A stretch of DNA of 64,000 nucleotides from Solirubrobacter pauli (GCF_003633755.1 NZ_RBIL01000001.1:3767426-3831425), one strand, 5' to 3'; numbered from the stretch's first letter, positions 35,297 to 44,055 are shown. The notes: generated by a model from the letters alone, not told the origin. A program made the numbers and translations.

Positions 35297-35806
35297 ATGG
35301 TCGACGGGCTGACGACGGGCGAGCTGGCGCTCACGCTCGCGGTGCTCGTCGGCGTCGCCGCGGTCTGGGCGGCGTACATCCGCCGCCGGCCCTGGCGGAC
35401 CCGCGCCCACGACGAGGAGCCGGCGGCGCTGCCGCCGGACGCCGCGGTGCCGGTCGACAGCGCGCTCGTGCAGCGGCTGTACGCGCAGCGCGAGTGGCGG
35501 GACATCCGCCCGCTGCTCACCGACGACTTCGTGCTGGTCGGCCGCGAGGGCGCGCGCTTCGGGGCGGACGCGCTGCGGGACATGAACGACCGGCTCGGGG
35601 CGAGCTACGACGACCTGCACACGACGGTCGAGCTGGTGCTCGCCGACCTCGAGCGCCCGGCGGTGCTGTACGTGCGCGGGCGCGAGCGCGGTCGCGCACG
35701 ACGCGGCCCGGACCTCGACGTCACCGCCTGGACGCGGATCGTCGTCGCCCAGTCGGGCACGAAGGTGCGCGAGCTCGGCCCGTCCAGCGTCATCTCCAGC
35801 GCCTGA
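35297..35806 (+). CDS. NTF2/SnoaL-like protein, paralogue 2, membrane-anchored
   Basis: 169 residues. An N-terminal helix (ELALTLAVLVGVAAVWAAYI) has been added to the same NTF2-like domain as the previous gene: SALVQRLYAQREWRDIRPLL, TDDFVLVGREGARFGADALR and a nearly identical end, TKVRELGPSSVISSA. It lies two bases after paralogue 1. The pair arose by tandem duplication, with one copy gaining a membrane anchor. Confidence 0.75.
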   Translation: MVDGLTTGELALTLAVLVGVAAVWAAYIRRRPWRTRAHDEEPAALPPDAAVPVDSALVQRLYAQREWRDIRPLLTDDFVLVGREGARFGADALRDMNDRLGASYDDLHTTVELVLADLERPAVLYVRGRERGRARRGPDLDVTAWTRIVVAQSGTKVRELGPSSVISSA

Positions 35807-35810
35807 CAGG

Positions 35811-35816
35811 TACCGT
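35811..35816 (+). promoter_or_regulatory. -10 TACCGT of the cyclase gene
   Basis: Ends 8 bases before GTG 35825; leaderless pattern. Confidence 0.5.
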
Positions 35817-35824
35817 CCCGGGCA

Positions 35825-36937
35825 GTGGACTGGGACGCCGAGGGACTCTTGGACGGCCTCGAGGACGACCGCGGCCGCGAGGCGCGGCGCCGGCTCCTCG
35901 ACGAGCTGCACGAGCAGGGGATGGGCGTCGAGGAGCTTCGGCGCGTCGTCGCCGAGGACAAGCTCGTGCTGGCGCCCGTCGCCCGCGCGCTCAGCTCCGA
36001 GCCGCGCTACACCGCCCGCGACATCGCCGAGCGGGCGAACATCGAGCTGGAGATGTTCACCGCGAGCCGGCGCGCGCTCGGGTTGCCGACCCCCGGCGAC
36101 GACGAGCGCGTCTACGGCGAGAAGGACCTGGAGGCCGCGCGGCTGGGCACGGCGCACCGCCAGGCGGGCTTCGCCGACGAGGACGCGCTGGAGGTCGCGC
36201 GCGTGCTCGGGCAGGGGATGGCGCGCTACGCGGAGTCCACGCGCGCGCTCGTGGCGCGGACGTTCCTCGAGCCCGGCCTCGACGAGTACGAGCTGGCACA
36301 CCGCTACCGGGTCGTCGCCGAGCAGCTGATGCCGCTCGCCGGCCCGTGGCTCGAGCACGTCTTCGCGCTGCACCTGCAGCAGGTGCTGCGCAGCGACGCG
36401 CTCACGCAGGAGCAGCGCCGCAGCGGCAAGCTCGACGACACCCAGCAGGCGGTCGTCGCGTTCGCCGACCTCGTCGGCTTCACCGAGCTCGGGGAGCAGC
36501 TGCCCGTCGAGGAGCTCGGCAGCGTCGCCGGGCGCCTCTCGCACCTCGCCGCCGAGGCGCTCGAGCCCTCCGTCAAGCTCGTGAAGCTGATCGGCGACGC
36601 GGTGATGCTGGTCTCGTCCGAGCCCGAGCCGATGCTCGAGAGCACGCTCCGGCTCGTGGAGATCGCCGAGCGTGACGAGAACTACCCGCCGCTGCGCGCC
36701 GGCGTGGCCTGCGGCCAGGCCGTGCACCGCTGGGGCGACTGGTTCGGCACCCCGGTGAACCTCGCGAGCCGGCTGACCGCCCGTGCGCGGCCATCGACCG
36801 TGCTCGTGTCGGCCGAGGTCCGTGAGGCCCTCGAGGATGCGCCGTTCGCGTTCTCCGACGCGGGCCGGAAGAAGCTCAAGGGCCTCTCGGCACCGGTCCA
36901 CGCCTTCCGTGCAAGCCGCCCCACGCACGGGCTGTAG
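35825..36937 (+). CDS. Class III adenylate cyclase with Rv1264-like regulatory domain
   Basis: 370 residues, soluble. Residues 1-200 form a helical regulatory domain (ARDIAERANIELEMFTASRR resembles a MerR-like turn, as in Rv1264-type cyclases whose N-terminus inhibits the enzyme unless the pH drops). The C-terminal cyclase domain keeps the metal Asp215 (VVAFADLVGFTEL) and Asp258 (KLIGDAVMLVS), and the transition-state pair Asn312 and Arg316 (GTPVNLASRL). It should therefore be active and make cAMP. The pH response is inferred from the family. Confidence 0.88.
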   Translation: MDWDAEGLLDGLEDDRGREARRRLLDELHEQGMGVEELRRVVAEDKLVLAPVARALSSEPRYTARDIAERANIELEMFTASRRALGLPTPGDDERVYGEKDLEAARLGTAHRQAGFADEDALEVARVLGQGMARYAESTRALVARTFLEPGLDEYELAHRYRVVAEQLMPLAGPWLEHVFALHLQQVLRSDALTQEQRRSGKLDDTQQAVVAFADLVGFTELGEQLPVEELGSVAGRLSHLAAEALEPSVKLVKLIGDAVMLVSSEPEPMLESTLRLVEIAERDENYPPLRAGVACGQAVHRWGDWFGTPVNLASRLTARARPSTVLVSAEVREALEDAPFAFSDAGRKKLKGLSAPVHAFRASRPTHGL

Positions 36938-36951
36938 CGCTTTAGCCCGAA

Positions 36952-36963
36952 ACGGACGTCCGT
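36952..36963. promoter_or_regulatory. Perfect palindrome ACGGACGTCCGT
   Basis: 12-bp palindrome just after the cyclase stop; candidate regulator site or part of the termination region. Confidence 0.35.
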
Positions 36964-36991
36964 CGTAAACGGGTCAAGGCGTCCGTTTACG
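36964..36991 (+). terminator. Hairpin after the cyclase gene
   Basis: CGTAAACGG (36964-36972) pairs with CCGTTTACG (36983-36991) around a 10-base loop; 9-bp perfect stem. No T-run. Confidence 0.4.
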
Positions 36992-37054
36992 TGCCGATCA
37001 CCCCGGAAGCAAGGGCGAGACGTGACAATTGAGCCCACTCAGAGGGGGTCACGG

Positions 37055-37088
37055 CTGTGGCCGGCGCCAGGCGAGGCGCCGGTCACAG
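37055..37088. terminator. Bidirectional hairpin between convergent cyclase and HAD genes
   Basis: CTGTGGCCGGCGCC (37055-37068), loop AGGCGA, GGCGCCGGTCACAG (37075-37088): a 14-bp stem with one G-T pair. It covers the HAD stop codon and probably ends transcription from both sides. Confidence 0.6.
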
Positions 37089-37685
37089 CTCCTCTCGGCG
37101 CACGTCGGCCATCGACGCGTACACCGCGTCCGCCGCGGCGAGCTCCTCCGCGCCGTGCGACGTCGTCACCGCGACGACGCGCATCCCGGCCGCCTTCCCC
37201 GCCGCGATCCCCGCCGGCGCGTCCTCGATCACCAGGCACGCCTCCGGCACGACGCCCAGCGCGGCCGCCGCCTTCAAGTACGGCTCCGGATGCGGCTTGC
37301 CCTGCGTGATGTCGTCGGCCGAGACGAGCACGTCCGGGACCGGGTGCCCGACGGCCCGCAGCCGCCCGAGCGCCAGCTCGCGCCCACCGGACGTGGCGAT
37401 CGCCCACCGTGGCGCGGCGTCCATGCACTCGCGCGCACCCGGGATCGCCCGCAACGAGCCCTCCTCGGCCATCTCGTAGGCCGTGATCGTCGCGACCTCG
37501 GCCTCCACGTCGAGGTCCGGCGCGAACTCGGAGACGAGCTCTCGCCCGGGACGGCCGTGGAGGACCGGTCGCAACGCGGCCCAATCGACGCCGCGCTCAC
37601 CGGCCCACCGGCTCCAGGAGGCCTCGACGACGGGCGCGGACTCCACCAGCACGCCGTCGAGGTCGAAGAGCACCGCCTCAGGCAT
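37083..37685 (-). CDS. HAD-superfamily phosphatase/phosphoglucomutase-like
   Basis: 200 residues. Motif I is AVLFDLDGVLVESAPVVE with the nucleophile Asp; motif II is AIATSGGRELALGRL; motif III/IV is ITQGKPHPEPYLKAA and CLVIEDAPAGIAAGKAAGMR. This is the beta-phosphoglucomutase or sugar-phosphatase subgroup with a helical cap. It starts eight bases inside the end of the VWA gene, so it is last in a MoxR-VWA-HAD operon. Substrate unknown. Confidence 0.88.
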   Translation of the reverse strand: MPEAVLFDLDGVLVESAPVVEASWSRWAGERGVDWAALRPVLHGRPGRELVSEFAPDLDVEAEVATITAYEMAEEGSLRAIPGARECMDAAPRWAIATSGGRELALGRLRAVGHPVPDVLVSADDITQGKPHPEPYLKAAAALGVVPEACLVIEDAPAGIAAGKAAGMRVVAVTTSHGAEELAAADAVYASMADVRREEL

Positions 37686-39051
37686 GCATCGGCCGCGTCA
37701 GCGCCTTCACGAAGTCCTCGAGCTGGCGCGTCGTCCAGCACTCGTAGGCCTCGCAGTACGGCTCGTAGGCGGAGATGACGGAGTCGCCGTAGTTCCAGTA
37801 GAGCTTGGGCTCCGGGTTGAGCCAGAAGGTGCGGCCGGCGCGGTCGGCGACGCGGGCGAAGATGTCCGCGCGGGGGTCGCGGCCGTTCGTGCGGGCGTCG
37901 CCGAGGACGATCACCGTCGCGCGGGGGTGGAGGTCGTCCTCGACGGACTCGAGGAACTCGCGCCAGACCCGGCCGTAGTCGGTGTAGCCGGACACGTCGG
38001 CGACGCCGGCGTCCTTGGAGATGGCGTCGTTGACGGCCTTGAAGTCGCGCTCGCGCGAGAAGACGTCGGTGACCTCGGAGATGCGCTCGACGAAGACGAA
38101 GGAGCGCATCTTGCGGAACGAGTCGTGCAACGCGTGGAGCACGCTGAGGAAGAAGACGGACGCGCTGGTGACGCTCGTCGACACGTCGCAGAGGACGTAG
38201 AGCTCAGGGCGGCGCGGGCGCTTGGGCTTGTACTTCAGGACGACCGGCACGCCACCGGTCTCCAGCGAGGCGCGCATCGTGCGGCGCACGTCGACGTGCG
38301 CGTGGCGCGCGTGGCCGCGCGCCTGGTGGCCCTGCGAGGCGAGCCGGCGCTTGAGCTGCATGACGACGCGGTGCACGGCGGCGAGGTCCTGCGCCGGGCC
38401 GGACGGCAGCGCGCGGTCGAGCTCGTTCAGCGGCCGCGCCGCCGGGAGGGTCTGGGTGCGCTCGATCTGCGAGCGCTCGAGCTCGCGGCGCAGATGCTGC
38501 TCGAACTTGCGGATCTGGTCGCGCGTGAGCGGGTACTCGACCGAGCTGCCCTCGCCCTTGACCATCTGGCCCGGCTCGGACTTGAGCCCCAGCGCACGGC
38601 GGATGCGCTGGACGTCGACCCCCAGCACGCCGGAGCCCTGGCCCTGACGGCCGAACGCGGCGATCGCGAGCCGGGCGAGGTCGCGCAGCGCGTCCTCGTC
38701 GCCGTTGGCGATCGCCTCCAGGATCTGCTCGCGCAGCGCCTCGTAGTCGATCCGGTCGCCGTCCTCCCCGCGCATGCCCTGCGCGGCGGCCTCGGACTCG
38801 CGGATGCCCGCCTGCAGCGCCGCGCCCTCGGCGGCGCGGAAGAAGTAGCGCTCGAAGACGAGGTCGAAGACGCGCCGGTCGTCGGGGGACTTGGCGAGCG
38901 TCGCCGCCAGCGCCTCCCGGAACGGCCCCGCGCTCGTCCAGCCGACCTCGCCCAGCGCCGCGAACGCGTCGTTGAGCTCGGACGTGCCGATCGCGAGGCC
39001 TTCGCGGCGCAGCTCGTCGCCGAACCCGACGAGGTGCTCCGGGAGCGACAT
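37678..39051 (-). CDS. VWA-domain protein, CoxE-like
   Basis: 457 residues. The C-terminal von Willebrand A domain has the MIDAS metal site DVSTSVTS (Asp289, Ser291, Ser293) and ends AYEPYCEAYECWTTRQLEDF. The N-terminal half (MSLPEHLVGFGDELRREGLA) is all helical and typical of CoxE-like proteins. Partner of the MoxR ATPase next to it; such pairs act as chaperones that insert metals or assemble complexes such as CO dehydrogenase. No cox structural genes are in the window. The start is ATG 39051. Confidence 0.88.
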   Translation of the reverse strand: MSLPEHLVGFGDELRREGLAIGTSELNDAFAALGEVGWTSAGPFREALAATLAKSPDDRRVFDLVFERYFFRAAEGAALQAGIRESEAAAQGMRGEDGDRIDYEALREQILEAIANGDEDALRDLARLAIAAFGRQGQGSGVLGVDVQRIRRALGLKSEPGQMVKGEGSSVEYPLTRDQIRKFEQHLRRELERSQIERTQTLPAARPLNELDRALPSGPAQDLAAVHRVVMQLKRRLASQGHQARGHARHAHVDVRRTMRASLETGGVPVVLKYKPKRPRRPELYVLCDVSTSVTSASVFFLSVLHALHDSFRKMRSFVFVERISEVTDVFSRERDFKAVNDAISKDAGVADVSGYTDYGRVWREFLESVEDDLHPRATVIVLGDARTNGRDPRADIFARVADRAGRTFWLNPEPKLYWNYGDSVISAYEPYCEAYECWTTRQLEDFVKALTRPMHA

Positions 39052-39056
39052 GCGCG

Positions 39057-39929
39057 CTAGGCCGCCGTCAGCCGGACGCCGACCCGCTCCGCGACGGTGT
39101 CGAGGTCCGTGCGGTGCTTGACGATGATCGACATCGTCTCGCGGAAGGTCTGCTGGTCGATGTCCTCGGCGCCGAGCAGCAGCAGCGCGCGCGCCCAGTC
39201 GATCGACTCGGCGATCGACGGCGGCTTCTTGAGGTCGAGCTCGCGCACCATCGACACGACCTCGACCAGCCGCGTGGCGACCGTCTCCGGCAGGTCCGGC
39301 GCGTGCAGCCGGACGATCTCCAGCTCGCGCTCGGGCGTCGGGTAGTCGAGCCACAGGTACAGGCAGCGGCGCTTGAGCGCCTCGGTCAGCTCGCGCGAGT
39401 TGTTCGACGTGAGCAGCACGACCGGCATCGTCTTGGCCTCGACGCGCCCCAGCTCGGGGATCGTGATCTGGAAGTCGCTCAGCAGCTCGAGCAACATCGC
39501 CTCGAACTCCTGGTCGGTCTTGTCGATCTCGTCGATCAGCAGGACCACGGGCTGCTCGGATGCGATCGCCTGCAGCAGCGGCCGCGAGAGGAGGAACTCC
39601 TCGCCGAAGATGTCGTCCTGCACGGCCTGCCAGCCGGCGTCCTCGGCCTCGGTCTGGATCCGCAGCAGCTGCTTGCGGTAGTTCCACTCGTAGAGCGCCT
39701 TGGCCTCGTCCAGCCCCTCGTAGCACTGGAGGCGCACGAGGTCGCGGCCCAGGTACTCGGCGAGCTTCTTCGCCAGCTCCGTCTTGCCGACGCCCGCGGG
39801 GCCCTCTACGAGCACCGGCTTGCCGAGCCGCGTCGCCAGGTAGGACACCAGCGCCGTGGACTCGCCCGGGAGGTACCCAGCGGCCTGCAGGCCGTTGGTG
39901 ACGTCGTCGACAGACCCAGGGACGATCAT
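39057..39929 (-). CDS. MoxR-family AAA+ ATPase (CoxD-like)
   Basis: 290 residues. Walker A EGPAGVGKT ends at Thr50, Walker B is VVLLIDEIDKTDQEFEAMLL, sensor 1 is PVVLLTSNNSRELTEALKRR. Length and the motif LYEWNYRKQLLRIQ fit the CoxD branch of MoxR ATPases, which work with VWA proteins in complex maturation. It lies five bases upstream of the VWA gene. A TAGACT hexamer inside the end of the tetR gene may be its promoter. Confidence 0.9.
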   Translation of the reverse strand: MIVPGSVDDVTNGLQAAGYLPGESTALVSYLATRLGKPVLVEGPAGVGKTELAKKLAEYLGRDLVRLQCYEGLDEAKALYEWNYRKQLLRIQTEAEDAGWQAVQDDIFGEEFLLSRPLLQAIASEQPVVLLIDEIDKTDQEFEAMLLELLSDFQITIPELGRVEAKTMPVVLLTSNNSRELTEALKRRCLYLWLDYPTPERELEIVRLHAPDLPETVATRLVEVVSMVRELDLKKPPSIAESIDWARALLLLGAEDIDQQTFRETMSIIVKHRTDLDTVAERVGVRLTAA

Positions 39930-39934
39930 CCCGA

Positions 39935-40516
39935 TCAGTCTATGAGCCTGGCCACGAGGTCCTCATAGGCTGCGATCAGCTCCTCCAAGGAGCGCTCCCG
40001 CAGGTCCCGCTGGTAGAGGAACGCGGGCGCCGCGAGCGGCGCCATCAGCACGTCGGCGAGGTACTGCGCCGCGTCACCGCAGCCGGCCTGCTCGAGCAGC
40101 AGCGTGACGTGGGTGCGGTAGAGCGCGTACGGCTCGCTGAGCAGCCACGAGTGGCCCTCGGCGGTGGCGAGCAGGCGCCCGTGGCGTTCGAGGAAGCGCA
40201 GGTACGCGGCGCCGAACGCGATCAGCCGCTCACGTGCGGGCGCGCCGGGGCCGAGCGGCGGCGCGCCGCGGATCATGCCCTCCTGCAGCTCGATCTCGGT
40301 GTCGGAGATGAGCGCGCGCACGAGCCCGGCGCGGTCGCCGAAGCGGCGGAACACCGTGCCCTTGCCGACCCCCGCCTCGGCGGCGACGGCCTCCATCGTC
40401 ACGCCCTCGGGGCAGCGCTCGAACAGCCGCTCGGCCGCGTCGAGCACGCGCCGGCGGTTGCGCGCCGCGTCGGCCCGCTCGGGCGGTTCGGCGTCGAGGA
40501 CGGGGAGGGCTGACAT
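39935..40516 (-). CDS. TetR-family repressor
   Basis: 193 residues. N-terminal helix-turn-helix: RVLDAAERLFERCPEGVTME then AVAAEAGVGKGTVFRRFGDR. The rest is a variable ligand domain. ATG 40516 is set by the TATCCT hexamer six bases upstream. It is divergent from yceI, and two copies of a TetR-type operator lie between the two genes, so it most likely controls both itself and yceI plus the flavin reductase. Confidence 0.9.
   Translation of the reverse strand: MSALPVLDAEPPERADAARNRRRVLDAAERLFERCPEGVTMEAVAAEAGVGKGTVFRRFGDRAGLVRALISDTEIELQEGMIRGAPPLGPGAPARERLIAFGAAYLRFLERHGRLLATAEGHSWLLSEPYALYRTHVTLLLEQAGCGDAAQYLADVLMAPLAAPAFLYQRDLRERSLEELIAAYEDLVARLID
39937..39942 (-). promoter_or_regulatory. 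-10 TAGACT of the MoxR gene
   Basis: Ends 7 bases before ATG 39929, within the end of the tetR gene. Confidence 0.45.
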
Positions 40517-40522
40517 ACCCAC

Positions 40523-40528
40523 AGGATA
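40523..40528 (-). promoter_or_regulatory. -10 TATCCT of the tetR gene
   Basis: Ends 6 bases before ATG 40516. Operator 1 begins four bases upstream of it. Confidence 0.5.
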
Positions 40529-40531
40529 GCT

Positions 40532-40551
40532 AACTGGACCACGGTCCGTTT
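40532..40551. promoter_or_regulatory. TetR operator 1
   Basis: AACTGGACCACGGTCCGTTT; core GGACC-AC-GGTCC. It sits between the -10 and -35 zone of the tetR promoter. Confidence 0.75.
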
Positions 40552-40558
40552 CGTGTGC

Positions 40559-40564
40559 TACCTT
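40559..40564 (+). promoter_or_regulatory. -10 TACCTT of the yceI gene
   Basis: Transcription would start near 40571, between the two operators. No clear -35. Confidence 0.4.
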
Positions 40565-40577
40565 CTCGTCATCGCAC

Positions 40578-40597
40578 AAACGGACCACGGTCCACTT
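40578..40597. promoter_or_regulatory. TetR operator 2
   Basis: AAACGGACCACGGTCCACTT; same core as operator 1, 46 bases away centre to centre. The consensus is AAACGGACC-AC-GGTCCGTTT. Confidence 0.75.
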
Positions 40598-40611
40598 CGT
40601 CGAGGAACCCC

Positions 40612-41160
40612 ATGACCGCCATCGCGCAGAGCTCCATCCCCGCCAACAGCACCTGGACCGTCGACGCCGTCCACTCGACCGTCGGCTTCGCCGTCAAGCA
40701 CATGGTCGTCTCGACCTTCCGCGGCCGCTTCGAGACCTACGACGCGACGCTCACCGCCGGTGAAGACGGCGCGCTGCGCCTGGTCGGCTCGGTGGCCGCC
40801 GACTCGATCTCCGTCAAGGACGAGAACCTGGCGGCCCACCTGAAGGCCCCGGACTTCTTCGACACCGAGCGCTTCCCGCAGGTCACCTTCAACTCGACCC
40901 TGGTCCGCACCGACAGCGGCGAGCTGATCGTCGACGGCGAGCTGACGATCAAGGGCATCACGCGCCCGATCGAGGCGCGCGGCACGATCACCGAGCCGGC
41001 CGTCACGTTCGGCGACGTCGAGAAGCTCGGCGTCGAGCTCGAGGCGATCGTCGACCGCACCGAGTACGGCCTCGACTGGAACGCGCCGCTGCCCAAGGGC
41101 GGCTTCGCGCTCGCGAACGAGGTCAAGCTGCAGGTCAACCTCGAGCTGGCGCGCGCGTAA
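40612..41160 (+). CDS. YceI-family lipid-binding protein
   Basis: 182 residues with the YceI beta-barrel: STWTVDAVHSTVGFAVKHMV at the start, LKAPDFFDTERFPQVTFNST in the middle and LTIKGITRPIEARGTI later. Members bind isoprenoids or fatty-acid amides in a lipocalin-like cavity. No signal peptide is seen, so this one is cytoplasmic. ATG 40612 follows GAGGAA. Followed after five bases by a flavin reductase in the same operon. Confidence 0.93.
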   Translation: MTAIAQSSIPANSTWTVDAVHSTVGFAVKHMVVSTFRGRFETYDATLTAGEDGALRLVGSVAADSISVKDENLAAHLKAPDFFDTERFPQVTFNSTLVRTDSGELIVDGELTIKGITRPIEARGTITEPAVTFGDVEKLGVELEAIVDRTEYGLDWNAPLPKGGFALANEVKLQVNLELARA

Positions 41161-41165
41161 CGGCC

Positions 41166-41729
41166 GTGAAGATCCTCGGTCTCTCCGGCAGCCTGCGCGC
41201 CGGCTCCCACAACGCCAAGCTCCTCCGGGCGGCGGGCGACCTGCTGCCGCCCGAGGCCGAGCTGGTCGTCTTCGACGGCCTGAAGGCGATCCCGCCGTTC
41301 GACGAGGACGACGAGCACACGCGCCCGGACGCGGTCCAGGCGCTCTGGGACGCGATCGCCGACGCGGACGCCGTGCTCGTCGCCACGCCCGAGTACAACC
41401 ACTCGCTCCCCGGCCAGCTCAAGAACGCGTTCGACTGGCTCTCCCGCCCGCTCGCGGACTCGCCGCTGCGCAACACCCCGACCGCGGTGATCGGCACCTC
41501 GACCGGCCTGTTCGGCGCGGTGTGGGCACAGGCGGAGGCGCGCAAGGTCCTGGCGGCGATCGGCGCGCGGGTGCTCGATCGCGAGCTGCCGGTCGGCCTC
41601 GCCGACGACGCGTTCCACGAGCAGGGCCACCTCTCCGACGAGGACCAGACGCTGGCCCTCGCCGGCATCCTCGCCGAGCTGGTCGGCGAGGCGCAGCAGT
41701 CGCTCAGGCCAGCTCGAGCTGCTTCGTGA
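41166..41729 (+). CDS. NADPH-dependent FMN reductase
   Basis: 187 residues, flavodoxin-like. Phosphate loop [17 protein letters not shown] binds [23 protein letters not shown] and [13 protein letters not shown] complete the site. Family members reduce quinones, azo compounds or chromate using NADPH. Co-regulated with yceI by the TetR protein, which suggests detoxification of a hydrophobic or quinone-like compound (inference). GTG start. The 3' end overlaps the convergent chemoreceptor gene by 26 bases. Confidence 0.9.
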   Translation: MKILGLSGSLRAGSHNAKLLRAAGDLLPPEAELVVFDGLKAIPPFDEDDEHTRPDAVQALWDAIADADAVLVATPEYNHSLPGQLKNAFDWLSRPLADSPLRNTPTAVIGTSTGLFGAVWAQAEARKVLAAIGARVLDRELPVGLADDAFHEQGHLSDEDQTLALAGILAELVGEAQQSLRPARAAS

Positions 41730-43257
41730 GCTCGGACAGCGCCTCCGACTGAGCGGAGAGCTGCGACACGGAGGAGACGATCTCCTGCGTGGACGCGTTG
41801 GTCTGCTGCGTCGTCGCCGACATCTCCTCGGCCGACGCGGCAGTCTCCTCCGCGTACTCGGCGATGTCGCTCGTGAGCTGGCTCATGCCACCCAGCTCGA
41901 GGGTGATCCGGCCGACCGCGCCGTCGATCTCCTCGAGCGTGATCCGCGCGCGGTCCGAGGACTCGGTGCCGGCGTGGGTGCGGCTCGCGGCGTCGCGGAC
42001 GAGCTCGACCGCGTCGTTGGTCTCGGCCTGGATGCCGGCGATGATCCCGCCGGCGTCCGCCGCCGACTGCGCGGCGCGCTCGGCGAGCCGGCGCACCTCC
42101 TCGGCGACGACGGCGAAGCCCTTGCCCTTCTCACCCGCGCGGGCCGCCTCGATCGCGGCGTTGAGCGCGAGCAGGTTGGTCTGGCTGGAGATCTCCTGGA
42201 TCGCCTCGACGATGCCGCCGACCTGCTCCGAGCGGGCGGCGAGCGCGGTGATCGCGGTCGCGGCCTCCTCGATCCGGGTGCGGGCGTCATTGAGCGAGGT
42301 GGTCGCCTCGATGGCGGCCTCGATGCCCTCGCGGGAGAGCTCGGTCGCGCCGGACGCGGCCGCGCTGGCCTGGTCGACGGCGCTGCGGCCCTGCGTCGCG
42401 ACGTCGGCCTGGCGCGCCGCGCCTTCGGCCACGCGCTGCGCGCTCAGCGCCAGCTCGTTGACGGCCTGGCCGGTCTCGCTCAGGGACCGGTTCATGCCCG
42501 AGCACATCTCCTGCACGACGAACGTGGAGTCGTTGAAGCTCTTCAGCGTCGCGTGCATCGTGTTGCGCACGTCGGCGAACAGGTCGGAGATGTCGCGGCC
42601 CGGGCCGGCCTGGCCCATCGTCTTCAGGTTCACGCCCATCGCGGTGAACGTGTCGTAGTAGAAGGACTCGACGATGGCCTGCGAGTCGTAGTTGAAGATG
42701 CGGCTGATCGCGCGCTCGGCGTCGGCGATCACGCGGAAGTCGATGCCGTCGGTGGCGCGGCGGCCGAGGCCCTTCTTGGCCACGCGCGCCGGCTCCGGCA
42801 CGTCGGCGAGCATCGCCTCGTGCACGAGGTCGACGAACACGGGGTAGGTGCCGAGGAACCACTTCAGCGGCAGGTTGATGCGGCTGTGCAGCGCACCGAC
42901 TCCCAGCAGGCTCTCGAAGTAGGAGACGCCGAAGCCGCCCGGCTTGGCCGCCTCGCCGAAGATGGCCTTGAAGTGCCCGGCCTGAGCCGCGCCCCAGCCG
43001 CGCTGCAGGTCGGCGACGCGGATGCCCTTGCCGCTGGAGTAGTCGGCGAGGAACTGGCCCGCGGACGCGTGGCCGAACGTGTGCTGGGCGAGCTTCGCGC
43101 CGATCGCGTCGGCGTTGCGCTCGGCCCACGCTTGCATGCCGCCCAGGAGCTCGAGCTCGGCTGCGGTCATGCCCATGTAGGTGCGGCGCAGCTCGAGTCC
43201 GCGCTCATCGATCTGGTAAAGGGAGGCGGCGGAAGGCTTCATCTCGTCACCGGTCAT
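41704..43257 (-). CDS. Globin-coupled methyl-accepting chemotaxis protein (HemAT-like)
   Basis: 517 residues, no membrane helices. Residues about 1-190 are a globin-coupled sensor with proximal His124 in [20 protein letters not shown], close to the position of the haem ligand in Bacillus HemAT. The C-terminal half is an MCP signalling domain whose tip [20 protein letters not shown] and [20 protein letters not shown] is fully conserved. It should sense O2 (or another gas) and signal to CheA/CheW. No che genes are near, so it is an orphan receptor. ATG 43257; Met6 is an alternative start. Confidence 0.92.
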   Translation of the reverse strand: MTGDEMKPSAASLYQIDERGLELRRTYMGMTAAELELLGGMQAWAERNADAIGAKLAQHTFGHASAGQFLADYSSGKGIRVADLQRGWGAAQAGHFKAIFGEAAKPGGFGVSYFESLLGVGALHSRINLPLKWFLGTYPVFVDLVHEAMLADVPEPARVAKKGLGRRATDGIDFRVIADAERAISRIFNYDSQAIVESFYYDTFTAMGVNLKTMGQAGPGRDISDLFADVRNTMHATLKSFNDSTFVVQEMCSGMNRSLSETGQAVNELALSAQRVAEGAARQADVATQGRSAVDQASAAASGATELSREGIEAAIEATTSLNDARTRIEEAATAITALAARSEQVGGIVEAIQEISSQTNLLALNAAIEAARAGEKGKGFAVVAEEVRRLAERAAQSAADAGGIIAGIQAETNDAVELVRDAASRTHAGTESSDRARITLEEIDGAVGRITLELGGMSQLTSDIAEYAEETAASAEEMSATTQQTNASTQEIVSSVSQLSAQSEALSELTKQLELA

Positions 43258-43308
43258 CGGCCGGGCGAGCGTGAAGTTGAAGCCTTTAGAGGTGAGGTTC
43301 GCCCTCGT

Positions 43309-44055
43309 CTATTCGTCCTCCCAGAGACGTTCGGTCGTCTCCGGGCGGCGTTCACGGCGGGTCGGCGCCTCCGAGGGGTCCTCGGGGAGGCGGGTCGTGG
43401 GGGCGTCGTCGAGGCGCGTAGTTGGCGCGTCGTCGAGGCGCGTGGTGGGCGGCGGCTCGTTGACGTCGCCTTCCCAGGAGGGCCGGTCGCGCAGGAACTC
43501 GGTGACCGCGGTCGCGTCGCGCGGGCGGCGATCCGGCGTGCGCTCGCGCTCACGGCGCGGCAGGGCGACCCAGCCCGCGTCGTCGGCGGCCGGGTTGGGC
43601 GGCTCGGGCGCGTCGATCTGCTTCACGCGCAGGCCGGCGGCGATCAGCGCGCCCGCGGCGACCATCGCGCCGAAGATCCCCCACTGGATGCCGATCGTGG
43701 CGCCGACGCCCTCGCCCGCGATGCTCGGTTTGTCGAACAGCCGGTAGACGAGCAGCAGCATCGCCCAGCTGCCGGCGATCACGATCGCCGTGCCGTCACC
43801 ACCTGGAAGGTGGAACGCCTTCTTCTGCTGACGCGTCCAGACGAGGAACACGACCGCGACGGCGACGAGCAGGATCCCGGCCTCCACGAACGAGAACGCA
43901 CCGAGCGCGCTGACGTTGGACTGGACGGGCCGGCCCTGCGGGAAGATCGACTTCTGGTACCAGGGCAGGACGAACGACAGCACGAGGAGCACCGCGGCGG
44001 CAGCGGCGAGCTGCAACTCCTTCGGCAGTCGGAACGACTCGCGGCGCGAGCTCAT
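43309..44055 (-). CDS. Membrane protein with PTTRLDDA-repeat cytoplasmic tail
   Basis: 248 residues: about four helices (LQLAAAAAVLLVLSFVLPWY; FVEAGILLVAVAVVFLVW; AIVIAGSWAMLLLVYRLF; IFGAMVAAGALIAAGL) followed by a disordered charged tail. The tail contains PTTRLDDA twice, then PTTRLPED, and ends APTRRERRPETTERLWEDE. No family recognised. It is last in the ArsA operon and overlaps the coiled-coil gene by four bases. The Thr-Thr motifs look like possible Ser/Thr-kinase targets for FHA-domain binding (inference). Confidence 0.72.
   Translation of the reverse strand: MSSRRESFRLPKELQLAAAAAVLLVLSFVLPWYQKSIFPQGRPVQSNVSALGAFSFVEAGILLVAVAVVFLVWTRQQKKAFHLPGGDGTAIVIAGSWAMLLLVYRLFDKPSIAGEGVGATIGIQWGIFGAMVAAGALIAAGLRVKQIDAPEPPNPAADDAGWVALPRRERERTPDRRPRDATAVTEFLRDRPSWEGDVNEPPPTTRLDDAPTTRLDDAPTTRLPEDPSEAPTRRERRPETTERLWEDE
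43393..43446 (-). repeat. 24-base tandem repeat
   Basis: About two and a third units of a 24-base repeat encoding PTTRLDDA in the tail of the membrane protein; units differ at single bases. Confidence 0.6.
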
